A stretch of 64,000 nucleotides of DNA from Emydura subglobosa (GCA_007922225.1 ML680088.1:16065967-16129966), one strand, 5' to 3'; counted from the first letter of the stretch, positions 21,765 through 34,334 are shown. Notes: a model not told the origin generated them from the sequence alone. Translations and numbers: made by a program.

Positions 21765-22065
21765 CTGGTTGAGAATTTTATAAATGATTTTTCCATAGTA
21801 AATGCAATTTCCAAAAAATGTTTTCATTGGGGAAAACTGAAACAAAATATTATGTGGATAGTTTTGACCCAAATTAAAATTTTTGTTGAACAGAACTAGA
21901 ACATTTTGTTTTGCGTCAGTTCAACATTAAACTGGATCTGCTGTTGTGCATGGTGCATCATAGGAGATTCAACCCAGCCCATGATGCGGCACAACCGCGT
22001 CAGCTCTCACGAGGCCCTGTAGCACCACAAGCACATGAGTTTAAAGTGAAGCTGACTCAGAATTA
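21765..22065. repeat. interspersed repeat with AAAATTTT-rich start
   Basis: The segment TGCTGGTTGAGAATTTTATA, an AT-rich block with AAAATGTTTTCATTGGGGAA, and then the GC-rich GATGCGGCACAACCGCGTCA part resemble a small transposon-like repeat. Assignment is tentative. Confidence 0.35.
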
Positions 22066-22608
22066 ACTATTTTGATTTGGCACTTCCAACTCAAATGTTT
22101 TTCAGACTTCTGTTCCATGAAAATACTCCAGTGTTGACTTTTCTTCCTAAGGTCAGACAGATGTCAAAATATCCTTTTCCAGTGAAATAGAAATGCCAAA
22201 TCTTTGCTCAATTCTATAAACTATGCTTGCTGTAATATAATGGAATCTGTAACATGTATAGGTACATTTTAAAGAGATTGATACATTTCCAAACTGAAGC
22301 TGCATCCATTGTTTGTGTAAAGAATAATATTCAGTGGAAATGTGCAGTGGAATTTTATCTTTAATTAGCTTTGGATCATGCAAAAGTTCTTTTTCCTTGA
22401 TGGAAAATTGCTTAGATGTTTGCCCACATTCCTAAACATGCAGCTCCAGGTTATTTGAAGGCCCTTGTACTTTGTTCCTTTACAATAGAAAAGGCAATTG
22501 ATCATTTATTTCTACTTATCATTTATAGTGGGTTCTGATGTTTATCTCTCTAGATGTCTTGCTAACTTCCCCTATCTAAAATTAGGAGTGTCTGCTCTCA
22601 CCTTTCAG

Positions 22609-22741
22609 GAACCTGCTCCCTATCACCCATGTCTGTATAGAAGAGGGGGAGAAACCCATGGTGCTGCTGCCTTACATGAACTGGGGGAACCTTAAGCTGT
22701 TCCTGCGCCAGTGCAAGTTAGTAGAGGCCAACAATCCTCAG
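22609..22741 (+). CDS. RYK: RYK coding exon (fifth from the end)
   Basis: This 133-base exon follows the acceptor CCTTTCAG and ends at the donor CAG/GTAAGA. It encodes NLLPITHVCIEEGEKPMV followed by LLPYMNWGNLKLFLRQCKL, which covers the kinase N-lobe beta4-beta5 strands, the hinge and the start of helix D. The first base completes the Arg codon from the previous exon and the exon ends in phase 0 after ...EANNPQ. The hinge segment YMNWGNL is characteristic of RYK. The reading is open throughout with no disruption. The next intron (2989 bases) holds nothing I recognise as an exon. Confidence 0.96.
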
Positions 22742-25730
22742 GTAAGAAACTTCTGATCTAAAACCTCAACATTGTAGTTGGTTTAGTTGTTTTCAGACTC
22801 TAACATCCAGCTGTGGAGACGGTCACAGTGATGACTTTTACATGATTGAATGAATTGGAAAGCCTACTACATAGTTGAAACTTAGAAGCAGCCGTCACAA
22901 GTATATATTTATTTTGTAGTTCACAGGAAAAAGTAATTTTTCAGTGCATTTATCACAGACAGTTGTTGACTCCAGTGGGTTGTTAATTACAGCAATTCCT
23001 TATTTTTAATGTAAATTGGGAGTCTTGCATTAATGATTTATTTCACTTAACTTTACATTCCATCATTTTTCAGATAAATATTTTAAAGCTGCACCTCACA
23101 GATTGTTTTTAAATGTCATGATAGTTTACCTGCTTAAGGATCTGTTAATGAAGTGCTCTTAAAATTTGTAGAAAAAAAATTTCAAATACAGGAGTCTAAA
23201 GATAGGTTCCTAAATCCATACTTAAATATCTGCCTGGTTCTCAGAAATTCTTGAGTACCAAACAGCTTCCTTCCATTACCTTCTTGGGCTATCATGATAA
23301 CTGCAGGTCATGTGCATCTTGGAAGTGAGGCAACATTGTGTAACAACTTAGTCTATCAGTGTGGCTCCATCTCCTAAGGTGTCCTTTGAAAGCAGCAGTT
23401 CTTTGTAGGACCCCTGCCTCATTGTGTGCTCGATGAGAGAGACTCATAGACACCCTTTACTTCTCCAAGTGCACTCCTTATGTGCTGTAGCACAGCGGTT
23501 GTCTAGCCAAAAAACTTGAGGATGGTATTTGCTTTTCTCAGAAAAACTTCTAGGAAACTTTTTGTTAAGAATATGTTAATGTTGCAGTTTCTCACTCCAC
23601 CCAGTGTACAGCCTGAAGATTAGACATTTCTTGAGTTTTGGTTAATGAACTGTGCGTGCTTAATGTCTTATTAATATTTTAATTCACTTGTTATAAATTA
23701 ATCATCATGCTCCATTAATAGTCTTAATTCTTGAAGTTCTTTGTTAATGTTTTTTAAAAGAAATGCTTAAGGAAACTTCAGCAAATTGGAAGTGACTTAA
23801 TCCTTTTTTCCTTTAACCTATATTATATAGTTTTTGGAGCAGCGAGAGGGGAAGGAAGTGTGTGGAACCTATACAATTTACTTAAAAGTGCTTACTTAAT
23901 GTTACTAAATTGAGTGTAATGATTTATTAGCAACTTCTGCATGTTTTTTAAGAGGGGCAGTAGGGAATAATAGCATTAAGAGAAACGCAAATGAGAAGCA
24001 TGCAGAGTAATTTGAGCATTGGGGACCTTTTCTACACAAGAGAACTTACTGGTGTCCAAGATGGAACATTTTAATAGCATTTGTGCTAATGACGTTTATA
24101 GTAAATGTTAACTGTCTAAAAACAGAAATGAAATGGAACCAAACTCTTGTAAGAGGAAAATCGTGAATTAAAAAGGAGTTATCAGTCATAGCAGACACGT
24201 CTGTATATTTTGTTAAGATAACTTTCCATCATGCTTTTGCTCTCCTTAATCTTCCTCTCACACAACACTGCCTGACTTTCGCTAGATGATTGACTTAGCC
24301 CAAAAAAATAAAGCAAGTAACATCTGGCTCAGTCAGGTCAATAAGTCATCCCTGCTTTGTACACTAAGTACCAAACAGTCAAGGACTTTCTTCCTGTTAG
24401 TTTGCAAGGGTGCTGTACTGTGAGCAACTGTTGGACTGTGCTTGTCTGCTTTTATTTTGTGGCTTGATCTCTAAATTGCAAGTGTCTACAGACTTGTACT
24501 GTCTTCTTCCCACGCACCTAGATATTAGCCCATCTGGTGGAGTTTGTGTTCTGAATTTTCACATAGGACTTGCTGCCCATATGCCAAGGAAAGTCTGCAG
24601 GAAAACACTATGCCACTTTGATAAATTGATGTACTTTTGCTTTAAGGCCCTGTTAATCCAACAGACATAGTATTTTCACAACTGACTTGTATTAACTAGC
24701 TTTGACCATATTTTCTTTAATGTAAAATAGAGTAAGAACGTGGGAAATACTTCACAACATAAACCTGGCTAATTCGTTGAGAGAGCCATTCCTCCTCCAC
24801 TTTTTCAAATACTTTAAAACAGCTAATTTAGCAAACTCCAATTTAGCTGGGATACTTGTATTTTCTTAATGCTTTTATGTCATTTGGTGATAAATTCAAT
24901 TTATTTTATTCTGCCTCAGATTTTCAGTGTTGCTACAAAATTTTACATAGAAATTGCATAATGGTTGCAGAAGTTGTGAGCAGGGCACCTGAAGCACACA
25001 TTGTGGGGAAGCAGTAGATTCTGCAGAATACATGGGGCTCGGGCAATAATACAATACTAAATCAGTGTCAGTATTCCAAAGCAAGCCACAGGAAGTAGTA
25101 AATGTCTCAAAGCACAGACAACACGTAATAACTTACTTACTCTATATAACTTATATATATTACATTTTAAAATTAAACACGCACTACAAAACTCCTCATT
25201 AAAATGCTGGAAAATTACAAAGAGATATAGAGCAAAGATGTTGAGACCTGCTATCTTCAGCAGCGGATGGGAACAATAAGTTTGAGGCTGCTGCTCCTTT
25301 TATATACTTGCTTGTGGTCTGTTCCCTGAAAATGGATGATGCTTTCATGAGTAATATGCGGAGAAGTGTGTGGCAGGGTGGCTAAAATTTTGGTGGATCC
25401 AGATACCATTTTGTCTTAGTCAGTCCCTGATTTATATGAAAAACTGTTCTGTGACAAGGAAAATGAAAGGTAGAAAATATTTTAAAGTAGCCAATTTACA
25501 GTTAAGACATTTTCAGAAATTAAGGGATAAGTATTTGAAATAAGCTATCAAGAAACACCAGACAGCAATGAGGTTGTGTCCTGGAGCACCAGTGGTTGCA
25601 GGTAATTTTGTATAGGAAATAAAATATGGAAAAGAATATTAAAATTGAGATAAAATACCCAAGGCGGCAGACACTAAACTCACTATTCCTAGGATTTTGT
25701 GATCTTAGTAATTTTTCTGTGCTGTTGCAG
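22742..25730. other. RYK intron without recognised repeats
   Basis: AT-rich intron between two RYK exons. I saw no open frame with family signature, RNA gene or clear mobile element. Confidence 0.5.
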
Positions 25731-25840
25731 GCAATTTCCCAGCAGGATCTTGTACATATGGCTATTCAGATTGCCTGTGGAATGAGCTATTTAGCCAGAA
25801 GAGAGGTAATTCACAAAGACCTGGCTGCTAGAAACTGTGT
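25731..25840 (+). CDS. RYK: RYK coding exon with the catalytic-loop remnant HKDLAARN
   Basis: This 110-base exon begins in phase 0 after the acceptor CTGTTGCAG and ends at TGTGT/GTAAGT, leaving two bases of a Val codon. It encodes helix E (QQDLVHMAIQIACGMSYLA) and the catalytic loop VIHKDLAARNC. The His-Lys-Asp at 25812-25820 stands where active kinases have HRD, and the Asp itself is kept; the Lys is a normal RYK feature. The short open frame beginning upstream at 25626 is intron read-through, not extra coding sequence, because a good acceptor lies at 25722-25730. Confidence 0.97.
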
Positions 25841-27170
25841 GTAAGTACTGTCTTAAATGACTATTAGGGAGACAGATTGTACCCTGAATATGGTTAAGGC
25901 TGAGATGTGTTCTCCATTTTAAAGCCTGATCTTCCCCACTTGAAACCATATCCTCTGATGTTTCAATTTCTGCATGTATGTTCTATGGCCAGCAGACAGG
26001 TTTTTGTCCAAATGTGCAGTGAATCGGATGAGCTATTTTTGAGATGGGCTGCAGAAAAATAAGTACTGGTTGTATTTTGAAAACCCTTAATGCCTTTTTT
26101 TGCCAGGTCGTGCCTCAAACTGTTTCTTAGACTTCAAGTTTAAAAGGACTTGGTGAGATCTAATGCACAGAACGACTTTTTAGGTTGAGCATGTGAGAAG
26201 TTTTCTCTGGCACATCAGGGATATCAGAACAGCTTGTTTGGTCCCTGGTAGACTTCTTAAAATAGTCAAATGATTAATGGAAATATAAACTTTTTATTTA
26301 AAGGAAGAAAGAAACAAGTCTCAAAACCTTTTCTTGTGGGGCAGGGCTCTCAAAATGTAAAAGTCATGACAGAAGCTGGTGATATTTTCAAAAAACTCCA
26401 AACACACACAAAATCACAACCTGCCATGTCCCCATCTACACTGCCCAAAAGTCTGATCTGAATTCCCCTTAATTAGAAACCCAGAAAATTCAGAGTTGAG
26501 ATTAAATTTAAATAAGTACTTGAAGGTATAGAAGGCGACAATTAAGGCACCCAAGCAGTAGTTGTAGCTCTCAGAGCATTGCTATGGGGGCAATTAAAAA
26601 ACTCAGGCAACTTTGTCTATCCATAACTGACAGCTTTGCCCATCACAGATCACAAAACCTAGACAGCCTCTGTCTTAACTGTACAGAGTTTGCACTCACT
26701 CCAGCTTTTCTTATGGCCATAAACAGTCCACAGAGAGACACTTTTAAAAAAAATTCCTGATAAGACAGTCATTCCTCAGTCTACTGAAATGCCAGTTTCT
26801 GTAAATAAGTGGCTTTAGAGACAGAGCTAGTATAGGCTTGAATCATGACGTTATATCACTGTGTAAAAAGATGTCAGTGTAGTAACTAAGTACCATGCCA
26901 AGAATCCAAGACGTGTGAAAGCATTTATGAAACTGATGTTTTGTGGTTCACATTTTTTGATACTCCACCCCAGAAGGTATACAAACACATATCCAAACTT
27001 GAGATGTTTGAAATCTATCTGCAGAAAGCTGAAGAGCCCTTATGAGTAAAACTTGGAGAAGATGGTAGTCTGTGGTCACTATCATCTAGTATTTTTCCAG
27101 ATTCAAGATGACTAAGCCTTTAAAGTCAAACTTTGAATAAATAACACTAGACTACCAGAAAGAGATATTA
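25841..27170. other. RYK intron, left part
   Basis: Unique-looking AT-rich sequence up to the first CR1 fragment. Nothing else was recognised. Confidence 0.45.
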
Positions 27171-27785
27171 GAATTGGAATAAATACAGAAAAAGGCAACA
27201 AAATTATTAGGGGTATGGAACAGCTTCCGTATGAGGAGAGATTAAAAAAAAACCTCAGTGTTCAGCTTGGAAAAGAGTCAACTAAGGGAAGATATGCTAG
27301 AGGTCTATAAGATCATGAATGGTGTGGAGAAAGTGAATAGGAAAGTGGTAGTGTTTGCCCCTTCACGTAATACAAGAACCGGGGGTCACCCAATGAGATT
27401 AATAGACAGCAGGTCTAAAACAAACATAAGGAAGTACTTCTTCACACAACACAGTCGCCCTGTGGAACTCGTTGTCTGGGGATGCTGTGAAGGCCAAAAA
27501 TATAACTATGTTCAAAAAAGAACTAGTTACATTCATGGAGGACAGGTCCATCAATGGCTATCAGCCAAGTGGTCAGGGATGCAACCCCATGCTTTAGGTA
27601 TCCCTAAACCTCTGACTGCTAGATGCTGGCACTGGATGACGTGGTGGATCACTTGATGAAATGCCCTGTCCTGTTCATTCTCTCTGAAGCATCTGGCACC
27701 GTCTTCTGTTAGAAGAGAGGATGCTGGGCTAGATGGACCATTGGTCTGATCTAGTATGGCCATTCTGACTTTCTTATGAAAGTAG
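27171..27785 (+). mobile_element. CR1 LINE 3' end
   Basis: The block ATGAGGAGAGATTAAAAAAA, the stretch CTGTGGAACTCGTTGTCTGG, and the end GGGCTAGATGGACCATTGGT followed by ATGGCCATTCTGACTTTCTT are the recognisable 3' part of sauropsid CR1 LINEs. The open frame inside (27258-27656) is not a gene. Confidence 0.85.
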
Positions 27786-27799
27786 AGGGAGTATTAAGG

Positions 27800-28138
27800 A
27801 AGGTAAATAACACTGTAGAGAAAATACACAATTTCTTTCCATTAATCTCTACCAGAGAGGATATTGAAAAGAGTAGGCATTTCCTGAGGTACTATCGGTG
27901 CGAGATATCAAAAGGGGAGGAGCTGAAGTAACTTTAGAATGAAGTGGCTGAAATTTTAACCAATATATTCAATCAATATATTATATTGGAGGGTAGCAAA
28001 TATTGCAATATCTTTAGACAGACATTAACGGTGATCCTAGTAGTGCCTCACTTAATTACCAAGTAAATTGATTGACACAATAATTAAACATCAAATTGTA
28101 AAACAGGAATATTATGAATGCACCTGTTTGCAACTCCA
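27800..28138 (+). mobile_element. decayed CR1 LINE reverse transcriptase fragment
   Basis: TGGAGGGTAGCAAATATTGC followed by GGTGATCCTAGTAGTGCCTC and TACCAAGTAAATTGATTGAC corresponds to the CR1 RT stretch ANVxPIFKKGSRxDPxNYRP...PxKLVE, with deletions and stops. It ends at the Tigger-like element. Confidence 0.55.
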
Positions 28139-28140
28139 TA

Positions 28141-28572
28141 CAGTAGACACTCACTGTAACGCTGTTCGCAGTAGTGAACCTTGGGCTATACCGAACGTGG
28201 TCCTTGGATCCCACCTCCAGCCCTGCCTGCTGTAATGAGGGGCTGAGAGCTCCTCCAGCCCAGGGCTGGGGCTGGGGAGGGGAGAACAGCTCCTCCCCTG
28301 GCCCTAGGGCTGCCACCGGGGGCTGACCGGTTCTCAAGCACCCAGGGCTGCCATGGGCTCAGACTACTCCTCCAGCTGCGGGGCCACCACTGGGAGGGAA
28401 AGTCTGCCCCAGATGCAGTCCCGGGGCCAGAGGAGCGCTGTCAGTTCCCGGGGGCAGCCCCAGAGTCGGAGGAGGAACTCTCTCTCCCCCACATGCACAT
28501 TATAACAAACCCCCAGCTATACTGAACAAATGGCTTGGATTCCCAGGGGTTTGTTATAGCGAGGGTATACTG
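28141..28572. mobile_element. non-autonomous Tc1/mariner (Tigger-like) element, 432 bp
   Basis: The left end CAGTAGACACTCACTGTAAC matches the complement of the right end, CAGTATACCCTCGCTATAAC, at 16 of 20 positions. Both ends are flanked by TA (28139-28140, 28573-28574), the obligatory target of Tc1/mariner elements. The interior is GC-rich (about 28200-28500) with no transposase. Confidence 0.8.
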
Positions 28573-28639
28573 TAGTTAGTTATGTTCTAAAGTGGACTTA
28601 ATTCCTCTTAACTAAAAGTAGTTTGCTAAAATCAAGTTA

Positions 28640-29275
28640 CTTCTGAAAATTTAGGTCATGTGTTCAATTTTGGTCACTATCTCTCAAAAAGGATAAAGCA
28701 GAAACAGATGGAGTTCAGAGGCACATGACATGATATTAAAGGCACTGAGTGTCTCCCATATGAAGAGATATTGAAAAGAGTGGGACTGTCTTGGTTAAAG
28801 AGGAGATGAATAAGAGGGTTTGTGACAGAGGTATGCTCAGTAATGAATGGTGTAGAGAAGATAAATCAGGAATTTTTACTTATTCTTTCTCTTAAGAATA
28901 AGGGGATATTCAATTAAATTGAAAGGCAGCAAATTGAAAATTGATAAAAGGAAATGTAAACAAAGCATAATTAGTTTGTGGATCTCATTTCCACAAGATC
29001 TCCAGCTTAGAAGGATTCACAAGAGGATGAGACACATGGATGAATTATCAGAATATCCACAGTTAGAGGATTTTAAAGACGTTTGAAAGGGATACAAACC
29101 CTCATGTTGAAGAGTGTTAATTAGCCTGCAAGTGAAGAAACTTTGCCTCTGTAGGTAGGTTATTCCGTAAGTTCATGCTTCAGGCTTTCTTGCACGTTCT
29201 CTGAAGCATCTGCCACTGACCAGGATCAGAGGCAGAATACCAATTAGATGGAAACTTTGTTTCATCACGTATGAG
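28640..29275 (+). mobile_element. older CR1 LINE 3' part
   Basis: GTGTTCAATTTTGGTCACTA, CCATATGAAGAGATATTGAA, then AGGTATGCTCAGTAATGAAT and ATCAGAGGCAGAATACCAAT follow the CR1 3' region in order but are more diverged than the copy at 27171. Confidence 0.65.
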
Positions 29276-29427
29276 AAATCCTAAATTACTATCCTGTAAA
29301 ATCGGTCTGCAAGAAAACAAGATGGGAATAGGGAAAGTTGGTTATTACAGGGATAGATAAAGTTGTTTGAGTACTTGAACTGGACATTTCCCCCATTTTA
29401 AAACAATTGGTTTTATTTTATGTCTGA

Positions 29428-29702
29428 TGGTATGTCTATACTGAGGGCAACAAAGTCGCCACCATCAGATCGATCTTTCTTCATCGACTGAGCGATCAGT
29501 GTAGACCCGCTCAATTGATCAAGAAGTCGACGCTTGTAAACCACCCCCTCAAGTGGGCAGCGCTGCATTGACGGGAACGCGGTTCCTGTCGGCACAGTGC
29601 AGTGAAGACGGCACGCAAAAGGGAAGCACAGCAGTCAACAGAAGTAGCTTGTGTACTCGCGTCAACTGCCACCGAATTTCCAGGTAAGTGTAGATCAGGG
29701 CT
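29428..29702 (+). mobile_element. small DNA transposon (MITE), family A copy 2
   Basis: It begins GGTATGTCTATACTGAGGG and ends CCAGGTAAGTGTAGATCAGG. It shares the blocks TAAACCACCCCCTCAAGTGG and CTGCCACCGAATTTCCAGGT with copy 1 at 19445-19742. It sits 275 bases before an RYK exon. Confidence 0.7.
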
Positions 29703-29976
29703 GAGACTTCTGGCATTCTATTGCTCATCTTTTGATAGCCAAAAATAATTTTCAAATCTCTTTATCCTGAGTTAACTAATATGATGTACTCATTGGTAAC
29801 TGCAGCATAGCAGTGTCGTGATCTGGGAAAATGTTAGGCTTTAAAACTTGGATAACAAAATGATGAAGCTCATTTGTGAAGTCCTATATATGCAATATTT
29901 TTTAAAAGATGTGCTAAAACAACTGTAAATAATTGGTGTCTTGCATAACTAAATGCTCTTATTGTCTTTTAATCAG

Positions 29977-30136
29977 CATTGATGATGCACTTCAGGTTAA
30001 GATTACAGACAATGCGCTGTCCCGAGATCTATTCCCCATGGATTATCATTGTCTGGGAGATAATGAAAACAGGCCGGTGCGGTGGATGGCTCTTGAAAGC
30101 TTGGTTAACAATGAGTTTTCCAGTGCTAGTGATGTG
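29977..30136 (+). CDS. RYK: RYK coding exon with DNA in place of the DFG motif
   Basis: This 160-base exon follows the acceptor TTTTAATCAG and ends GATGTG/GTAAGT in phase 0. Its first base completes the split Val codon. It encodes IDDALQVKITDNALSRDL, then the activation segment and the PVRWMALESL block (the APE-region equivalent), ending in SSASDV. The metal-binding DFG motif is replaced by Asp-Asn-Ala at 30008-30016. This substitution is a recognised hallmark of RYK and one reason it is classed as a pseudokinase. Flanking repeats do not touch the exon: a transposon copy ends about 270 bases upstream. Confidence 0.97.
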
Positions 30137-33100
30137 GTAAGTTGTTTTAGCAAATGTAAATATAATATATAGTTATAGGAGTTTCTTCCTTTAAATGCTT
30201 TTTTCACACAGTTTATTCATGAATAAAGGCGTTGAAGTGACCATGCTGGCAGCTAAAATCCTCTGCGCAGAACTAATATATCCATGACAGCAGCTGTACC
30301 TGCTTCCACTACACACTGCCATGCCTGTGGTATCCAGCCCTAACATAGAGGGCTCACCTCCTGGGCAACAGGATTGTTTGCTCCTTTCCTATTGTTGCCA
30401 GCAAGGGTACCAAGTGTAGTAGTGTATTTGACACGGACACCTGTCCACTAAAGTAGAGGGAACGCATTCCATATATACCACTAAACAATTATGAAATGTG
30501 ACTGACATTTGGTCACTGCCACCCTATAGTAGGCTGGCTTGTGTCTAGGGATCTACAAATGAGCAGAACACTTGCTGATTAAATCCTGAAACTTTCTAAA
30601 GTGTTCACCTGATTTCAAGAACATGAGTTTTCATGTATTCCATGTTTTCTGAGAATCTAAAATGGACTGTGCCTCCCAACCGTGATTGTAGTGTCTGGTG
30701 GTAATTGTGACACGGCTTTTCTTGGCTTGTCTTCTCAGAATGGAAGTGTGTGACTAATCTACAACAGAATAATGTTAGCACACAGGAGCAGTACTGAAAA
30801 GTAAGCTGGAGTGTTTCCTGAGCAAATTACCCTGATGGCCTTCAGCTTGTTTTACAGCTGTTTGTAACCTTAATGGTTCAGAATTTATATATTGTACAAC
30901 CCTTACGTTTAGCATTCCCACTTCCTTGCGAGATTACTTGTGAATTTACTACATAGGTCAGGTAGGGTATAATGTATTAGTACTCTTTTTCACTGAGCAT
31001 CTTCAATACATTCATCACACAGAACAAGCCATTAAATTGTTGTTCTTATCCCCCAACATAACTGTCCAATCTAAATCCATGACATATAGACCATGCCATG
31101 CATTAAAAAATTTCTTCTTATAAAGTTGAGATCAATTTTTTTCTTTTCAGTCTGCCCTGAGTTGCTTATTGAAGGCCGTACTCTGGAAGGTGAAAAGGAG
31201 TTCTTATGCGATGCTAAGTACCGTTCGCTCCTATTGATATCAGGGATGGTAGAGTGCTGATCAGCTTGCAGGATCAATCCCTTACATCTTTTCCTTCATT
31301 AAGACTTTCAACAACCAGAGAGATTGGAAAGAACTATTTTCAGCAGTCAGTAGAAACTGAGTGCAGAGAATCTTGGTTAAGATTGTGTTTGTAGTTTGAG
31401 CTCTAGCCAGTGATAAACAACTCAGCTATGTGATCTGTTTTTTCCTGCCACAGGGTAATTTCCACTTTAATTATGTTTACCTTTTACAATTTTGTTGCAG
31501 TAAGATGTGCATTTTTTGAAACCTTATGTACCATCTATTGTAGAAGTCTTCTCAAATGTTCTGTGCGTGTGTGCATTTGTTCCAGTGAAGTTGCCTATCC
31601 CTCTTGCATATTGCCGAAGTTCCTATGTTAGTATTTAAGACTTGGAAAAGGAGTCAGCTCCATTTCAGGGTTATTTCTGTATTAGCATAAAAAGATCTAG
31701 GTATTTCCTGTTCTCTCCTGAAGTCTTACTGGTTTTTGTAATTTGAGTAGATTGTTATCTGAAATAGCTTGCATTAGCCAGATTTACTGTATTCAGTGGA
31801 ATCAGTACAATGTATTCATTTCATCTCCAGTATTAAACCTTTAATGGTCAAGGATTCACTAGTGTGATCGTGTCCGGTTAAGACGAGACTTAGGGGTAAA
31901 ATTTTCTAGTGTACTTGACTTTGGCATCTGTGTCTTGGGATGTGGGCACCTAAATCACTTAAGCACTCCCCAGACCAGTGAAATGCTTTGTTCAGTCAGG
32001 AGATACCATGAATTATGGTGAGCATAAAATAATGCATGTCTTGCCACTTTTGTGTGTCATGGATGTGTAGGTATGTATTGATTCTAATATATAAAATAGC
32101 ACTCAACACAGCATGGTTTATATTCACCCCCTAACCACTGGAACACAGTACTTACTCAGCTCCACTTTTTCTGTTGAGCCCCTTCCCTGGAACTCCACAT
32201 TCTACAAACACTCCTTTTTATCACTGCTGAAAAATAACAGACTAGTTAATGAATTTCCTGGCTTTGAGAGAATTAGAGGCTTATTCTCAGGGGGTGTGAA
32301 GAATAATTATAATGGCGCCTTCTAGGCTGAAGTCTGTCCAACAAAACCTGTCAGTAGAGCAGGGAGGTTAGAATGTAGTAGGGTCTCTCTCAGGGACTCT
32401 GCTAATTTAAATGTGCCCTTTCAACATTCAATTCATAAATGTTTTGCATTATACAAAATAAATGCTTTTACATTTTTAACATATAGAAGATCATGTTAGT
32501 TAATAATAAAATAATAGTACTATAACTACTAGAATACTGTAACATGCCCAAATTAACATTCCTTCAGCATTTTAGGAACTCGAAAAGAAAAACCTATCCA
32601 CCCTAACTTCCCTTTTAATATTTACCTTAGTCCTGTTTTACAGATCTATACTCTTCTGTCTGCTCCTTCAGAAACAGATGTTGTGTATCAATTGCATGTA
32701 ATACATTGTGCGTAGTGGTATCTGCTGTACACATTTAGGTTCTTTCTGCACTGAGACAAAGGAAGCAGTGCTTTAATTGTTAAAGTATGGTTCAAACATG
32801 TCATGCGGAACCTGCTTCAGCTGTTTTTCTTTCACATGGCTTGGCAGATTTTTTTTTTTAAACTGTTCCTACAAGTTTTTCCCCATCCACAGCACTCAGC
32901 CAAAATGTTTTAAAAAAAAGTTGGGCAGCAGCCATGTTTTTACACTGTTTTCTTTCCAGCATAGAGGGGCCTTTTTTCTTTTAAGTGAATTTTTTTAAAC
33001 AATATAGTTATAGAACGGGAAACAACTATGTTGTCACTACATACAGTGGTTTTATTTGAATTACCTATTTACCCAGTTTCCTGAATTTTAGTTTTCTGCT

Positions 33101-33185
33101 TTTCTTTCAAAACTCTCACTAGTGTCCATTGACTCATGCCTTTTGTATTTTTTAAAAACCTGTGTTTACATCCCTTATCAGCTTC
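30137..33185. other. RYK intron, left part
   Basis: I found no exon. A short stretch near 31890-31990 (GGTAAAATTTTCTAGTGTAC, GGGCACCTAAATCACTTAAG) resembles the TTTTCAAAA-type repeat family. The rest looks unique. Confidence 0.45.
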
Positions 33186-33380
33186 TTGGGTAAGTCTACA
33201 CAGCAGCTAGACACCCGTGGCTGGCCCGTGCCAGCCAGCTCGGACTTGCGGGGCACAGACTTCAGGGCTGTGTCGTTGCTGTGTAGACTTCCAGGCTCAG
33301 GCCAGAGCCTGGGCTCTGGGATCCTGCGAGGTGGGAGAGCCTGAGCCTGGACATCTACACAACAATGAAACAGCCCCTGA
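33186..33380 (+). mobile_element. truncated palindromic DNA transposon, family B
   Basis: GGTAAGTCTACACAGCAGCT, the internal inverted block TGGCTGGCCCGTGCCAGCC, then TGTGTAGACTTCCAGGCTCA and GACATCTACACAACAATGAA match a palindromic hAT-type MITE that I recognise from turtle DNA. The right terminus is missing. Confidence 0.65.
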
Positions 33381-34189
33381 TATAGCAAATATTCCAGCTA
33401 TGGATCTGTATTATGTAGTATGAGTGTCACCCCGTTTTGTCTTGTATTTGAACCCCCTCAATACAAGCTGCAATGTTATTTTAGTGCTTTTTTACTGCAC
33501 TTGTCCTCTGGATTGATGGGTGGGTTTTTTTCCCTTGTTAAAGTTCGTCCTCAAAATCTCTTTTAGAAATGTTTGTTGAATAATTGTTTACGTCATCAAA
33601 TTTAGCTACATTGTTTCTTTGCTCTGGGATCCCCAGTTTAAACAATGCGTGAATGTGTGATAGCTTTTAAAAGATGATAGTGGAGTACATTGTCGTCGTC
33701 TTGACTTCTCGTCACAGGTTGGCTGTCCAATTAAGAGTAGTTGGGCTCAGCCACACGTGTGCCAGATTGTACTCCTCTCCCCCCGCCTCCTCCCCCTGTG
33801 ATTCTGGGCAGCTAGGTGATTTCTTTAAAAGGGCTGAGAACTTAGTTTGAGAAGGGAACCACAGACAGCAAGCTGTGCTCCTGTGGAAGGCCCAGAAATA
33901 GGGCTTGGGGAGGACTTCTGGAAGTCCACACTTGAAAGATAACTCAGGGGGGACCTCCAGGGAAGGAGCTTGAGAGTCAGGGCTCTATCCCAGAGCAGAG
34001 AAACATAAGGCAACCCAGTGGGGACTGGGAACTGAGTCTTGGAGGATGGGTTGAAGAGGAGACCAAGTGGGGTGAAAGCACTTTTGGTTTGTTTGGATTT
34101 TGGTTACCTGAAAGGGACTGAATTTGGAGAATGACTCAGCCTGAGGGCTGATCTGTGTGAACCCCTGAGAGAGACAGGAAACTGAGAGT
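33381..34189. other. RYK intron between two MITE copies
   Basis: No exon or repeat was recognised with confidence. The short open frames here have no signature. Confidence 0.4.
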
Positions 34190-34191
34190 AT

Positions 34192-34334
34192 GTCTGCACT
34201 TGTCGCCAAATTCAGCCTTACTCCACCTGGGGGAGGTGGATTAATAGCATCAATTTCCGGGTCGATTGAGCGGGTCTCCACTTATATCTATCTGATGGCT
34301 GCGAATTTGCCACCTTCAGTCTAGACATAGCCCC
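34192..34334 (-). mobile_element. small DNA transposon (MITE), family A copy 3, partial and inverted
   Basis: Reverse-complemented, it reads GTGGAGACCCGCTCAATCGA, matching GTGTAGACCCGCTCAATTGA of copy 2. The ends AGTATGTCTGCACT and the complement of AGTCTAGACATAGCCCC are inverted to each other. It has an internal deletion relative to copies 1 and 2. Confidence 0.6.

Noticed and set aside
25626..25730. Upstream extension of an RYK exon
   Set aside because: A good acceptor (CTGTTGCAG) at 25722-25730 and the known RYK protein show the coding part begins at 25731.
27258..27656. A 132-residue frame
   Set aside because: It falls inside a CR1 3' end, which is a repeat and not a gene.
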